Below the pieces are notes generated by a model. It was given only the letters and a program-made list of their open reading frames with translations, was not told where the DNA came from and made no database searches. This document shows positions 35,148-44,059 of a DNA stretch of 64,000 bases, piece after piece. The stretch lies in assembly GCF_003094615.1 (NCBI RefSeq), contig NZ_QDKO01000032.1, positions 310,001 through 374,000 on the forward strand, given 5' to 3'. The stretch is from Caulobacter radicis (GTDB lineage Bacteria > Pseudomonadota > Alphaproteobacteria > Caulobacterales > Caulobacteraceae). The translations under genes were made by a program, and so were the position numbers. The number at the start of each line of letters is the position of its first letter. Positions within the stretch are counted from its first letter, which is position 1.

Positions 35148-35465
35148 TCAGTCGCGAGACGTGCGTTCCAGGATGGCGCGCAGCGACTGGGCCTTCTGCG
35201 GCAGGTCGGACGACAGCCGCGAGGCCATCTCCCGAAGGCCTACGGCATAGGCCTCGCCGCCGTGGGCGATCTGCTCGGCGCGTTCGCCCAGCGCGATCAG
35301 GTCCCGTTCCAGGGCCTCGATTTCCTCGCGGGCCAGTTGGCGGGCTTCTTGTTGCAGGCGTTGCAGGCGCTGGGCCGTCGTCTCCGGCCCGCGGGTCAGG
35401 TTGTAGACTTCGGCGCCGGCGGTTTCTTCCGGCACGACGGTCAGATGCGGACCGCTCATCGTCAT
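35148..35465 (-). CDS. Small coiled-coil protein of unknown function
   Basis: A 105-residue protein. A short N-terminus (MTMSGPHLTVVPEE) is followed by a continuous heptad-rich helix (TTAQRLQRLQQEARQLAREE, ALERDLIALGERAEQIA). It ends in KAQSLRAILERTSRD. No domain is recognised. The start may be 35465 or the ATG two codons later; the GAGGAG upstream fits the later one slightly better. It is probably a soluble structural or adaptor protein. Confidence 0.7.
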   Translation of the reverse strand: MTMSGPHLTVVPEETAGAEVYNLTRGPETTAQRLQRLQQEARQLAREEIEALERDLIALGERAEQIAHGGEAYAVGLREMASRLSSDLPQKAQSLRAILERTSRD

Positions 35466-35607
35466 CGGCTCCTCGAACTCACGGAACCCCCATGCGATGA
35501 CAATGAACCTACAAGCCTTGCTGTTCCTGTAAAAAAGCGACGTTCTCCGCGAAGCTCGGAGTTTGTGGCGCGGGCGCCACATAAGGTATTTTGGCTAAGC
35601 TCGGCGC

Positions 35608-36123
35608 CTATTCCTTGGGCTGCGGCGGCGCCTGATGGTCCTTGGCCTCGCAGGGGCCGACATAGACGCTCTCGCTGTGCAGCCGCATCGTCTTGGACGC
35701 GCCGTAGGCCTGAACCTTCATTTCCAGGTCGGTGGTGGTGCGGGTCTGGAAGTCGCCCTTCACCACGCCGGCCAGGCTGTAGGTGATGGCGTCCTTGCGG
35801 CAGGTCAGCTCCAGGGTGAAGCCGTCGATGACCGGGGTGACCTGCGGCTGGCCGCACGGCGCGGCCTTGGCGGCCTCGGCGGTGGGGTCATGGCCCTCGC
35901 CGATGCATTGGGTGGTGCTCTGCTCGCCGCTGGGCGTGCCGGCGGTGGTCTTCCAGAGACCGGCGCGCAGCGGCCTGGGACCGCCGGCCGTGGGCGCGGC
36001 CTCGCTTTGGGCCGAGGGCGTGCTGGCGCCGGCCGCCGGGGCGGCGGCCTTGTCGTCGTTGCGCGAACAGCCTGCCGCCGCGAGGACGGCCAGGAACAGG
36101 GCGAGGCGGGCGGCGGTGGTCAT
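35608..36123 (-). CDS. DUF3617 lipoprotein
   Basis: A 171-residue lipoprotein: signal peptide with lipobox LAAAGC (Cys19), Ala-rich linker, then the DUF3617 core beginning GLWKTTAGTPSGEQSTTQC and containing four cysteines (TQC, AAPC, LTC, VGPC) that likely make two disulfides. Function unknown; probably in the periplasm or outer membrane. Confidence 0.85.
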   Translation of the reverse strand: MTTAARLALFLAVLAAAGCSRNDDKAAAPAAGASTPSAQSEAAPTAGGPRPLRAGLWKTTAGTPSGEQSTTQCIGEGHDPTAEAAKAAPCGQPQVTPVIDGFTLELTCRKDAITYSLAGVVKGDFQTRTTTDLEMKVQAYGASKTMRLHSESVYVGPCEAKDHQAPPQPKE

Positions 36124-36205
36124 CGGCTACTGTCCCGAGAAGCGGGGCGCGGTCAGGCGCCTCGGTCCGAACAATACGCGGACGCGCCGCCCGGTTGCCA
36201 GGGGG

Positions 36206-36703
36206 TCAGCCGACGGCGGGCGCGTAAGTCGCGGGCGCGACCGGAGCCTGGGCCGCGGGGGCAGGGGCCGGCTGCGGCGCGGGGCGCGTGAACTTGACGC
36301 TGCGACCCTGGAAGTCGGCGCCGCTTTCCATGGCCAACTGCTCGTGGGCGATGTCGCCCTCGACCTTGGCCGTGCCGTAGAGGCGCACCTGGCGGGCGGC
36401 GACGGCCCCGATCACCTTGCCGTGGATCTCGACGGCCTGGGCGGCGATCGAACCCTCCACGCGGCCGTTGGGGCCCAGGACCAGCTTGCCGACCTTGATG
36501 TCGCCCTGGACCACGCAGTCCAGATGCAGTTCGCCGTCGCCCGACACGTCGCCGCGGATGGTCAGGCCCTGGGCGATCAGCGAGGCGGGCTTGGGGCGCG
36601 GCGGCGGGGCCGGAGCGGCCTGGGCCGGCGGCGCGGGCGTCGGAGCGGCCGCCAGCGGCTCCAGGGCCAGCGGGGCGGGGGCGTCTTTCTTCTTCTGGAA
36701 CAT
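36206..36703 (-). CDS. Bactofilin family protein
   Basis: A 165-residue protein with an N-terminal Ala/Pro-rich tail containing a basic start (MFQKKKDAPAP), then the right-handed beta-helix bactofilin domain at about 45-140 (SLIAQGLTIRGDVSGDGELHLDCVVQGDIKVGKLVLG, and so on), and a Pro/Ala-rich C-terminal tail. Bactofilins polymerise spontaneously into filaments; BacA and BacB in Caulobacter localise to the stalk pole. I cannot assign this one to BacA or BacB. The start follows the family size. Confidence 0.9.
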   Translation of the reverse strand: MFQKKKDAPAPLALEPLAAAPTPAPPAQAAPAPPPRPKPASLIAQGLTIRGDVSGDGELHLDCVVQGDIKVGKLVLGPNGRVEGSIAAQAVEIHGKVIGAVAARQVRLYGTAKVEGDIAHEQLAMESGADFQGRSVKFTRPAPQPAPAPAAQAPVAPATYAPAVG

Positions 36704-36791
36704 GAGGCGGCGGCTTTCTCGAATTGGGTCGCTTGCCAGCTTGAGCAGCAAGCGCGGCGCCAGTCGGAAAGCCCCGTCTCGGTTTCTGTCG

Positions 36792-37136
36792 TCACCAGGG
36801 GCGGCGGGCCGCCACGGTCTCGAAGAACAGCCGGAAATCGCCCATCAGGCTGTAGAGCGGATAGGAGAAGGTGGCCGGGCGGTTCTTCTCGAACACGAAG
36901 TGGCCGACCCAGGCGAAGCCGTAGCCGACCAGCGGCGCGGCCAGGAAGAACCACGGGCTGACCGTGAAGCCCATCACCAGGCTGACGATGACCAGTCCCG
37001 TGCCGACGACATGCAGCCGGCGGCTGGTGTGGTTGAGGTGTTCGGAGAGATAGAAGGGATAGAAGTCGGCGAAGGTGCGATAGCGCTCCTCGCCCGCGGC
37101 GCGGTGCTCGCCGGCTTGGTCGGCGTTCTGGCCCAT
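36792..37136 (-). CDS. DUF962 (Mpo1-like) membrane protein
   Basis: A 114-residue protein with a short N-terminal amphipathic part (FADFYPFYLSEHLNHTSRRLHVVG with the conserved H-x4-R-x2-H) and two membrane helices. GYGFAWVGHFVFEKNRPATF is the DUF962 signature. The family includes yeast Mpo1, a fatty-acid alpha-dioxygenase with an iron-binding His/Glu site. Whether this protein is a dioxygenase is not known. Confidence 0.88.
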   Translation of the reverse strand: MGQNADQAGEHRAAGEERYRTFADFYPFYLSEHLNHTSRRLHVVGTGLVIVSLVMGFTVSPWFFLAAPLVGYGFAWVGHFVFEKNRPATFSYPLYSLMGDFRLFFETVAARRPW

Positions 37137-37249
37137 GGGGCGTGTCCTCCCGGTCGATGTGGCTCGACCTTGCGCCTAGGAGAGGACGGTCCGTCTTCGG
37201 ATGCAAGAGGTCTCGAGGGCGGCCCCCACCGCCCTCGAACGAATGCGCC

Positions 37250-37747
37250 TCAGCTCAGCGGGCTGACGTAGGGGCTGACCAGGCCCAGCGGCACGGCGGT
37301 CGAGTTCTTGACGCCGCGGATGACGATGCGGCTTTCGATGTTCGACACCAGGCCCAGCGACAGGATCTTGTCGCGCAGGAACTCGTCGAAGGCGTGCATG
37401 TCGCGGGTGACGATGCGCATCTCGTAGTCGGCCGCGCCGGTCACGGTGGCGCACTGCACCACCTCCGCCCACTTGGCGACCGCGTGCTCGAAGGTCTCGA
37501 GGTTTTCCTTGGTCGGCAGCGACAGCTTCACGGTGCAATAGACCTCGAAGCCCAGGCCCAGCTTTTCGCGGTCCAGGATGGTCACGCGGCGCTGGATGAC
37601 GCCGGCGTCTTCCAGCCGCTTGATGCGCCGCCAGCACGGGCTGGAGGACAGCCCGACTCGCTCGGCGATCTCGGCGACGGACAGTCCGGCGTCGTGTTGG
37701 ATGAGATCCAGGATCTTGGCATCCACGGCGTCGAGTTGTTCGGACAA
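37250..37747 (-). CDS. Lrp/AsnC-family transcriptional regulator
   Basis: A 165-residue protein from a TTG with GGGAGGA 6 bp upstream. The AsnC-type HTH (LDAVDAKILDLIQHDAGLSVAEIAERVGLSSSPCWRRIKRLEDAGVI) is followed by the RAM ligand-binding domain. It is divergent from the indolepyruvate oxidoreductase gene with 142 bp between the starts. Regulation of that gene by an amino acid ligand is therefore the simplest guess. Confidence 0.92.
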   Translation of the reverse strand: MSEQLDAVDAKILDLIQHDAGLSVAEIAERVGLSSSPCWRRIKRLEDAGVIQRRVTILDREKLGLGFEVYCTVKLSLPTKENLETFEHAVAKWAEVVQCATVTGAADYEMRIVTRDMHAFDEFLRDKILSLGLVSNIESRIVIRGVKNSTAVPLGLVSPYVSPLS

Positions 37748-37889
37748 GAATTCCTCCCCCCAGAGGGTGTTTGACGCGTCGATCTTGCGCAAAGCCCGCC
37801 CGAGTCGGGCACGCCTTGGGCAAACAATTTCCGCGCTTCTATAAGATATTGCCTTACGGGCGAAAAGACCCGGGAGGAAAATTTTTGCC
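37748..37889. promoter_or_regulatory. Divergent promoter region of lrp-like and ior genes
   Basis: 142 bp with a locally A+T-rich stretch (CTATAAGATATTGCC around 37837-37852) that would make a good -10 or Lrp site, and a GGGAGGA ribosome site before 37890. No specific operator was defined. Confidence 0.35.
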
Positions 37890-40800
37890 ATGCGGCACTC
37901 GGAAGTCACGCTCGACGACAAATATGTGCTCGAAGATGGTCGCGCCTTCATCACTGGCGTGCAGGCGCTGCTCCGTGTGCTGCTCGATAGAAAGCGCCTG
38001 GACCGACTCGCTGGGCTGAACACCGCCGGCTTCGTGTCGGGCTATCGCGGCTCGCCCCTCGGGGGCCTCGACCAGCAGGCCGCGCGCATCAACAAGCTGC
38101 TCACCGCGCACGACGTGGTCTTCAAGGAAGGCCTGAACGAAGACCTTGCCGCCACCGCCGTCTGGGGCAGCCAGCAGGCCAACCTCTTCCCCGGCGCGAC
38201 GCACGATGGCGTCTTTGGCATGTGGTACGGCAAGGCGCCGGGCGTCGACCGCACCGGCGACGTCTTCAAGCACGCCAATTTCGCCGGGACCTTCCCGACC
38301 GGCGGCGTCCTGGCCGTGGCCGGCGACGACCACGCCTGCAAGAGCTCGACCCTGCCGTCGCAGTCGGAGTTCGCCTTCCAGGACTTCGAGATCCCCGTGC
38401 TGTCGCCGGCCGACGTGCAGGAGGTGCTGGACTACGGCATCCTCGGCATCGCCATGTCGCGCTTTTCAGGGCTGTGGACCGGCCTGATCGCCCTGGCCGA
38501 CACCATGGACTCGGGCGTCACCATCGACGTCTCGCTGGGTCGCCACCAGGCGGTCATTCCCGAATTCGCCATGCCGCCCGGCGGCCTGGGCATCCGGCTG
38601 AAGGACCAGCCGATGGAGAAGGAGCGCCGCCTCCGCCTCCACAAGATCCCCGCCGCCCTGGCCTTCGCCCGCGCCAACCAGATCGACCGCGTGGTGCTGG
38701 GCGCCTCGCATGTAAAGGTCGGCAAGGCCCGCCTTGGCATCGTCTGCCAGGGCCAGGCCTACAAGGACGTGCTGGAGGCCTTCTCGGCCATGGGCATGAG
38801 CCTGCAGGAAGCCGCCGACCTGGGCGTCTCGGTCTACAAGGTGGGCATGCCCTGGCCGCTGGAGCCGCTGGGCCTGCGCGCCTTCGCCGCCGGCCTCGAG
38901 ACCCTGATGGTCATCGAGCACAAGCGCGCCTTGATCGAGCCCCAGGCCCGGGCCGCGCTCTACGACCTGCCCGCCCAGGCCCGCCCGCGCATCATCGGCA
39001 AGACCGACGAGAAGGGCCATCCGCTGCTGTCCGAGCTGGGCTCACTGTCGGTGGCCGAGATCGCCCTGGCCATCTATGACCGCCTGCCCGACGGGCCGCA
39101 CATGGAGCGGGCGCGCGCCTATCTGAACCGGGTCTCGGCCGCCGGCGTCGCCGCCGTCAGCCTGGCCTCGGACCAAGCCCGCAAGCCGTTCTTCTGTTCG
39201 GGCTGCCCGCACAACACCTCGACCAAGCTGCCGGAAGGCAGCCGCGCGCTGGCGGGTATCGGCTGCCACTACATGGCCGGCTTCAACGACCCTTCGACCG
39301 ACCTCAACACCCATATGGGCGGTGAGGGCCTGACCTGGGTGGGCGCAGCCCCCTTCACGACCGAGAAGCACGTCTTCCAGAACCTGGGCGACGGCACCTA
39401 CAACCACTCGGGTTCTCTGGCCATCCGCGCCGCCGTCGCGGCCGGGGCCAACATCACCTACAAGCTCTTGTTCAACGACGCCGTGGCCATGACCGGCGGC
39501 CAGCGCGCCGAAAGCGGCTTCACCCCGGCCCAGATCACCCGCCAGCTGGCCAGCGAGGGCGTGACCAAGACGGTCATCGTCGTCGACGAACTGGAACGCT
39601 ATGCCGGGGTCACCGACTTGGCCCCCGGGGTCGAGGTGTTCCCGCGGTCCGAGCTGATGACCGTGCAGAAGGCGCTGCGCGACACCCCCGGGACGACGGT
39701 GCTGCTCTACGACCAGACCTGCGCCACCGAGAAGCGCCGTCGCCGCAAGCGCGGGACCATGGCCAAGGCGACCCAGAAGGTGTTCATCAATCCGCTGGTC
39801 TGCGAAGGCTGCGGCGACTGCTCGGTGAAGTCCAACTGCGTGTCGGTGGAACCGCTCGACACCGCGTTTGGCCGCAAGCGCAAGATCAACCAGTCCAGCT
39901 GCAATCAGGACTATTCGTGCCTGGAGGGCTTCTGCCCGTCCTTCGTAACCTTGGAAGGGGCCGAGAAGGCCGGGGAGAAGGCCAAGCCCGCGCCGCTATC
40001 GGCCGATTCCACGCCGCTGCCGGCCTTCGAAGAGTTCCACGGCGTGCGCCGGATCATCTTCACCGGCGTCGGCGGGACCGGGGTCACGACCGTGGCCTCC
40101 ATCCTGGCCATGGCCGCCCATGTCGACGGCCGCGCCGGCAGCGTGGTCGACATGACGGGCCTGGCCCAGAAGGGCGGCTCGGTGTTCAGCCACGTCAAGA
40201 TCGGCGAGTTGGAGGACACCGTGGTCGGCGGCCGCGTGCCCGCCGCTAGCGCCGACGTGCTGATCGCCTGCGACCTGCTGGTCGCCGCCAGTCCCGAGGC
40301 CCTGGCGCTGTACGCCAAGGACCGCACCATCGCCTTCGGCAACAGCGACTTCGCGCCGACGGCCGACTTCGTCACCAGCCGCGACGTGAAGTTCGACGGC
40401 GGGGCCATGGCGCGCCGTGTGAAGGCCGCCACCAAGGCCTTCGACGCCTGCCCGGCCCAGCGCCTGGCCGAGGCCCGGTTCGGCGACGCCATCTACGCCA
40501 ACATGATCATGGTCGGTTTCGCCTGGCAGCGCGGGGTGATCCCGGTCTCCAGCCGCGCCCTCTACCGCGCCATCAAGCTGAACGGAGTGGACGCCGAGGC
40601 CAACCTGCAGGCCTTCGAGCTGGGCCGCCAGATCGCCTTCGACCCGGCCGCGGCCGGCGACAAGCCGGTCGCGGTCGTCGCGCCCGAGACCGAGCCGCTG
40701 GACGGCCTGATCGCCCGCCGGGTCGAGGACCTGGTCGCCTACCAGGACGCCCACTACGCGGCCCGCTACGCCGAGCGCATCGCCAAGGTGCGGCATGCCG

Positions 40801-41336
40801 AGGTCGCGGTGGTCGGCGAGGGGGCTGACCTGCCGCTGACCCGCGCGGCGGCGACCAACCTCTACAGGCTGATGGCCTACAAGGACGAGTACGAGGTCGC
40901 CCGCCTCTATACCGATGGCCGCTTCGCCCAGGAACTGGCCGGAACCTTCAAGGGCGGCAAGGCCAAGGTCTGGCTGTCGCCGCCGCTGATCGCCCCCAAG
41001 GGCAAGGACGGCAAGCCCAGGAAGATCGCCTTCGGCGGCTGGATGCTGGACCTGGCCTTCCCGGCCATCGCCCGGATGAAGGGCCTGCGCGGCGGGGCCT
41101 TCGACATCTTCGGCAAGACCGAGGAGCGCAGGATGGAGCGCGGCCTGGTCGCCGACTACGAGGTCACGCTGGATCGGCTTACCGCCGGCCTGCGGGCCGA
41201 GAACAAGGCCCTGGCGGTGAAGCTGGCCCAGGTTCCGTCCGAGATCCGCGGCTACGGCCACGTCAAGGAAGCGGCCGTCGAGAAGGCCAAGGCGACCGCG
41301 GCCAAGCTGTGGGGGCAGTGGGAGGGCGCCGCCTGA
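37890..41336 (+). CDS. Indolepyruvate:ferredoxin oxidoreductase, fused alpha/beta subunits
   Basis: An 1148-residue protein. It contains the thiamine-diphosphate pyrimidine and PP domains (GYRGSPLGGLDQQA near the N-terminus, FFCSGCPHNTS, GIGCHYMAGF, NDAVAMTGGQ), a ferredoxin-type cysteine cluster (NPLVCEGCGDCSVKSNC, SSCNQDYSC) and a C-terminal POR gamma domain (GVGGTGVTTVASILAMAA). Such fused enzymes oxidise aryl pyruvates, formed by transamination of aromatic amino acids, to acyl-CoA. It is divergent from an Lrp regulator, consistent with amino acid catabolism. Confidence 0.93.
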   Translation: MRHSEVTLDDKYVLEDGRAFITGVQALLRVLLDRKRLDRLAGLNTAGFVSGYRGSPLGGLDQQAARINKLLTAHDVVFKEGLNEDLAATAVWGSQQANLFPGATHDGVFGMWYGKAPGVDRTGDVFKHANFAGTFPTGGVLAVAGDDHACKSSTLPSQSEFAFQDFEIPVLSPADVQEVLDYGILGIAMSRFSGLWTGLIALADTMDSGVTIDVSLGRHQAVIPEFAMPPGGLGIRLKDQPMEKERRLRLHKIPAALAFARANQIDRVVLGASHVKVGKARLGIVCQGQAYKDVLEAFSAMGMSLQEAADLGVSVYKVGMPWPLEPLGLRAFAAGLETLMVIEHKRALIEPQARAALYDLPAQARPRIIGKTDEKGHPLLSELGSLSVAEIALAIYDRLPDGPHMERARAYLNRVSAAGVAAVSLASDQARKPFFCSGCPHNTSTKLPEGSRALAGIGCHYMAGFNDPSTDLNTHMGGEGLTWVGAAPFTTEKHVFQNLGDGTYNHSGSLAIRAAVAAGANITYKLLFNDAVAMTGGQRAESGFTPAQITRQLASEGVTKTVIVVDELERYAGVTDLAPGVEVFPRSELMTVQKALRDTPGTTVLLYDQTCATEKRRRRKRGTMAKATQKVFINPLVCEGCGDCSVKSNCVSVEPLDTAFGRKRKINQSSCNQDYSCLEGFCPSFVTLEGAEKAGEKAKPAPLSADSTPLPAFEEFHGVRRIIFTGVGGTGVTTVASILAMAAHVDGRAGSVVDMTGLAQKGGSVFSHVKIGELEDTVVGGRVPAASADVLIACDLLVAASPEALALYAKDRTIAFGNSDFAPTADFVTSRDVKFDGGAMARRVKAATKAFDACPAQRLAEARFGDAIYANMIMVGFAWQRGVIPVSSRALYRAIKLNGVDAEANLQAFELGRQIAFDPAAAGDKPVAVVAPETEPLDGLIARRVEDLVAYQDAHYAARYAERIAKVRHAEVAVVGEGADLPLTRAAATNLYRLMAYKDEYEVARLYTDGRFAQELAGTFKGGKAKVWLSPPLIAPKGKDGKPRKIAFGGWMLDLAFPAIARMKGLRGGAFDIFGKTEERRMERGLVADYEVTLDRLTAGLRAENKALAVKLAQVPSEIRGYGHVKEAAVEKAKATAAKLWGQWEGAA

Positions 41337-41346
41337 GCGGGCGGCG

Positions 41347-42170
41347 TCAGGGCTTGGTCGGCGGGCTGAGGCGGCTGGCGTCGACCGCCCGCCGCAGCAC
41401 CGGCCAATTGAACCGCAGCATGACCCGGCCCTGCGCCAGCGGGGTCTTGTCGTCGGCTTCGGCCTTGGCGGTGAACATCCCGGCCAGCTGGTCCATGGCG
41501 TTCAGCTGCGCGTCCGTCGGTTCGCCGAGAGGCTCGCAGCCGTCCAGCTGGCGGTCCGGGCGCGTGGTGCACAACAGTCCGGTGACGGGAGGGCCGCCGT
41601 TGACGCTGCGCACGGCGGTCGCGGTGTCTTCCAGATAGGGCTGCCTGTCCCAGGACAGGTCGTGCAGGTCGCAGCGCTGGTCGGGCGCGGCCTTGGTCCC
41701 GCAGGCGATCTTCCCGCCGGCCTTGGTCGGCGTCATCAGATAGGCGCGGCGGCCGGCGACATACTCCAGGTTCGAGGGCGGCACGGCTTGGGGCGCGCCC
41801 CAGCTGATCGGTATCGCCACGACGGCCCCGGTCAGGGCTTCCGGCGGCGCCTTGCGCGGGTCGAAACCGAACTTGCGCACGACCCTCAGCGACGCCTCGC
41901 CGAAGGCGGGCTCGGATTCGGCCAGCACCACGCAGTCGGCGACGCCGCCCTTGGGGGTGAGCAGGCATTCCAGCACCGCCGCTCCGCCGCGCTCGGCGTC
42001 CCTGGCCGCGTGGGGATAGGCCGCCGCTATGTCTCCGCCTTCGGGCTTGCGGTTCCAGATGACCTGGTCGCCGGTCAGCCGATGATAGGCCGGCGTCTGC
42101 GCCTGGGCGGTTGCGCCCAGCAGGGCGCAGGGCAGGGCAGGGCGATGGCGGACAGGACAAGGATGCGCAT
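41347..42170 (-). pseudogene. TonB C-terminal domain protein, frameshifted in the signal peptide
   Basis: The mature part (about 41347-42122, minus strand) is one open frame: a TonB C-terminal-like domain (AAVLECLLTPKGGVADCVVL, then FGEASLRVVRKFGFDP), four to five Cys, and a C-terminal half of unknown function ending RLSPPTKP. An N-terminal signal sequence starts at ATG 42170 (MRILVLSAIALP) in another frame. The two frames meet in a tandem CCCTG x3 at 42128-42142. Loss of one CCCTG unit would join them into MRILVLSAIALPCALLGATA and cut after AQA. Read as it stands it is broken; alternative starts only yield a protein without signal peptide (GTG at 41976). Confidence 0.75.
42128..42142. repeat. 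CAGGG pentanucleotide tandem repeat, three units
   Basis: Plus strand CAGGGCAGGGCAGGG, inside the signal-peptide coding region of the TonB-domain gene. A change of one unit shifts the frame by 5 bp, which would switch the gene on or off. Confidence 0.85.
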
Positions 42171-42282
42171 GGACGTCGAGGCTCCGGACACAATCTCCGG
42201 CTGATCACGTTGCGCGCTCTTTGGCAATGGCCAAGCTTGCGAGCGGATGGCGCGGGCTAGGGTTCGTGCTAGGCTTCCAGCC

Positions 42283-42594
42283 ATGAACAGGCCTTTGCAG
42301 AAAGCCCATCTGGTTTCCGTGAACCTGCCCGCCAGCGCCGTCGAGGCGCTGGATGCGCGGGTCGCGGCCGGGGAGTTCGCGTCGCTGGACGAGGCTGTGA
42401 CGGCGGCGTTGCTCGAACTCGAGCATTTCCGTGCGGTCGATCTTCTGGGCGGAGAGGCCGCATTCAATGCGCTCGCCGAAGAGGTCGAGGCTGATCCGAG
42501 CGCGGGTATGGGCGAGGTCGACGCCTTCGAGTTCCTTCATGCCCTGAAGAGCAGGTACGAACAGATGGCGGACGCCCGGGGCGATAGGGCTTGA
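42283..42594 (+). CDS. ParD-like antitoxin, first gene of a toxin-antitoxin pair
   Basis: A 103-residue protein. It opens with a short strand (HLVSVNLPASAVEALDARVAAGEFASLDEAVTAALLELE) typical of ribbon-helix-helix antitoxins of the ParD/CopG kind, then a longer helical C-terminal tail that would bind the toxin (LLGGEAAFNALAEEVEADPS). Its TGA overlaps the TTG start of the toxin gene (TTGA at 42591-42594). RHH antitoxins neutralise the toxin and repress their own promoter. Confidence 0.85.
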   Translation: MNRPLQKAHLVSVNLPASAVEALDARVAAGEFASLDEAVTAALLELEHFRAVDLLGGEAAFNALAEEVEADPSAGMGEVDAFEFLHALKSRYEQMADARGDRA

Positions 42595-42878
42595 GGCTTG
42601 TTCGCCTGAGCGCTTCGGCCGCGAAGGATATCCAGGGCATCGGCGACGATATCGCGGCGGATAAACCTCGCGCCGCTTCGGATTTCGTCGCTCACCTGCT
42701 GCAGCGCTGTCAAAGTCTCGCGAATGCACCGGAAGGGTATGGCCTGAAGCCAGCCTTCGGCGCGAACGTTCGGGGCGTGACCCTTCCTCCCTACATCATC
42801 CTCTACCGCATCCGTGAGCGGGACATTCTCATTCTCGGCGTCCGGCACGGGGCGCGTAAGCCGGTGGCGTTCAAATGA
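42591..42878 (+). CDS. RelE/ParE-family toxin
   Basis: A 95-residue protein with the ParE/RelE fold: MRLVRLSASAAKDIQGIGDDIA at the start, then PEGYGLKPAFGANVRGVTLPPYIILYRIRERDILILGVRHGARK as the strand-loop-strand C-terminus. ParE toxins poison DNA gyrase, RelE toxins cleave mRNA on the ribosome; the type is not decided here. A TTG start is used. The last 4 bp overlap the start of the following dehydrogenase. Confidence 0.87.
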   Translation: MRLVRLSASAAKDIQGIGDDIAADKPRAASDFVAHLLQRCQSLANAPEGYGLKPAFGANVRGVTLPPYIILYRIRERDILILGVRHGARKPVAFK

Positions 42879-43993
42879 CCGACTTCGATTTCGACGCCGT
42901 CGTGGTGGGCGCCGGCGCCGTGGGACTGGCCTGCGGCTACGCCCTGGCGCGGCGGGGACTGGTCGTGGCGGTGCTGGAGGCGCAGGGGCACATCGGTCAG
43001 GGCGTGTCGTCGCGCAATTCCGAGGTGATCCACGGCGGCCTCTACTACCCGACCGGCTCGCTGAAGGCCCGCCTGTGCGTGCAGGGACGGCGGCGGCTGT
43101 ATGCGTTCCTCGACGCCCACAAGGTGGCCTACAAGAAGTGCGGCAAGCTGGTGGTGGCCACCAGCGACGACGAGATCGCCCGGCTCGACGCCATCTGGGA
43201 CCAGGCCCTGGCCAACGACGTCGAGGGCATGGAGCGGTTGTCCGGCGCCCAGGCCCAGGCGCTGGAACCTGGCCTCAACGCCCATGCCGCCCTGCTGTCG
43301 CCCGAGAGCGGGGTCTTCGCCAGCCATGACTACATGCTGGCCCTGCACGGCGAGATCGAGGCCGCCGGCGGGGCGGTGGTGATCGCGACGCCGTTCGAGG
43401 GCGCGATCCCTCTGGAGGCCGGCGGCTTTTCCGTGCGGGCCGGCGGCGCCGAGCCGACGACCCTGACCTGCCGCCTGCTGGTCACCGCGCCGGGCCTGTC
43501 GGCCCAGGACGTGGCGGCCGCCATCGAGGGCTTTCCGAAGGACCAGATCCCGAAGGCCCACTACGGCAAGGGGGTCTATTTCCGCCTGACGGGCAAGGCG
43601 CCGTTCCAGCGCCTGGTCTATCCGCCGCCGATCCACGGGGCGCTGGGCACCCACTACCGCAACGACATGGGCGGCCAGGCGGTGTTCGGCCCCGACCTGG
43701 AGTACGTGTCAGCGCCCGACTACTCGGTGGATCCGGCCCGCGCCGAGGACTTCGCCGCCTATATCCGCAAGTTCTGGCCGGGCCTGCCCGACGGCGCGCT
43801 CAGCCCCGACTACGCCGGCGTGCGGCCCAAGATCCATGGCCCAGGCGAGCCCCAGCCCGACTTCCAGCTGCGCGGCGCCGACACCCATGGCCTGGCGGGC
43901 CTGGTGGCGCTGTTCGGCATCGAGAGCCCGGGCCTGACCAGCAGCCTGGCGATCGGCGAGGCCGTGGCCGACCTGCTCGCCGCACCGCTTTAA
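42875..43993 (+). CDS. FAD-dependent oxidoreductase, L-2-hydroxyglutarate dehydrogenase-like
   Basis: A 372-residue protein with an N-terminal FAD site (VVVGAGAVGLACGYALARRG) and the DAO family blocks SSRNSEVIHGGLYYPTGSLKARLC and GVRPKIHGPGEP. The HGGLYYPxxSLKA motif is that of L-2-hydroxyglutarate dehydrogenase/oxidase relatives, which repair or use L-2-hydroxyglutarate. The ATG overlaps the toxin's stop (ATGA), so translation is coupled with the TA pair. Confidence 0.9.
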   Translation: MTDFDFDAVVVGAGAVGLACGYALARRGLVVAVLEAQGHIGQGVSSRNSEVIHGGLYYPTGSLKARLCVQGRRRLYAFLDAHKVAYKKCGKLVVATSDDEIARLDAIWDQALANDVEGMERLSGAQAQALEPGLNAHAALLSPESGVFASHDYMLALHGEIEAAGGAVVIATPFEGAIPLEAGGFSVRAGGAEPTTLTCRLLVTAPGLSAQDVAAAIEGFPKDQIPKAHYGKGVYFRLTGKAPFQRLVYPPPIHGALGTHYRNDMGGQAVFGPDLEYVSAPDYSVDPARAEDFAAYIRKFWPGLPDGALSPDYAGVRPKIHGPGEPQPDFQLRGADTHGLAGLVALFGIESPGLTSSLAIGEAVADLLAAPL

Positions 43994-44059
43994 GTCGGCT
44001 GGCTGACACCAAACCCCGCGTCATGCGTTAGCCGAAGAGGCTGTTCGACGGAGAGGGCG

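Noticed and set aside
42075..42467. Minus-strand frame of 130 codons containing the signal-like MRILVLSAIALP
   Set aside because: Only its ATG-proximal piece is meaningful, as the true N-terminus of the frameshifted TonB-domain gene; the upstream part is antisense to the antitoxin gene.
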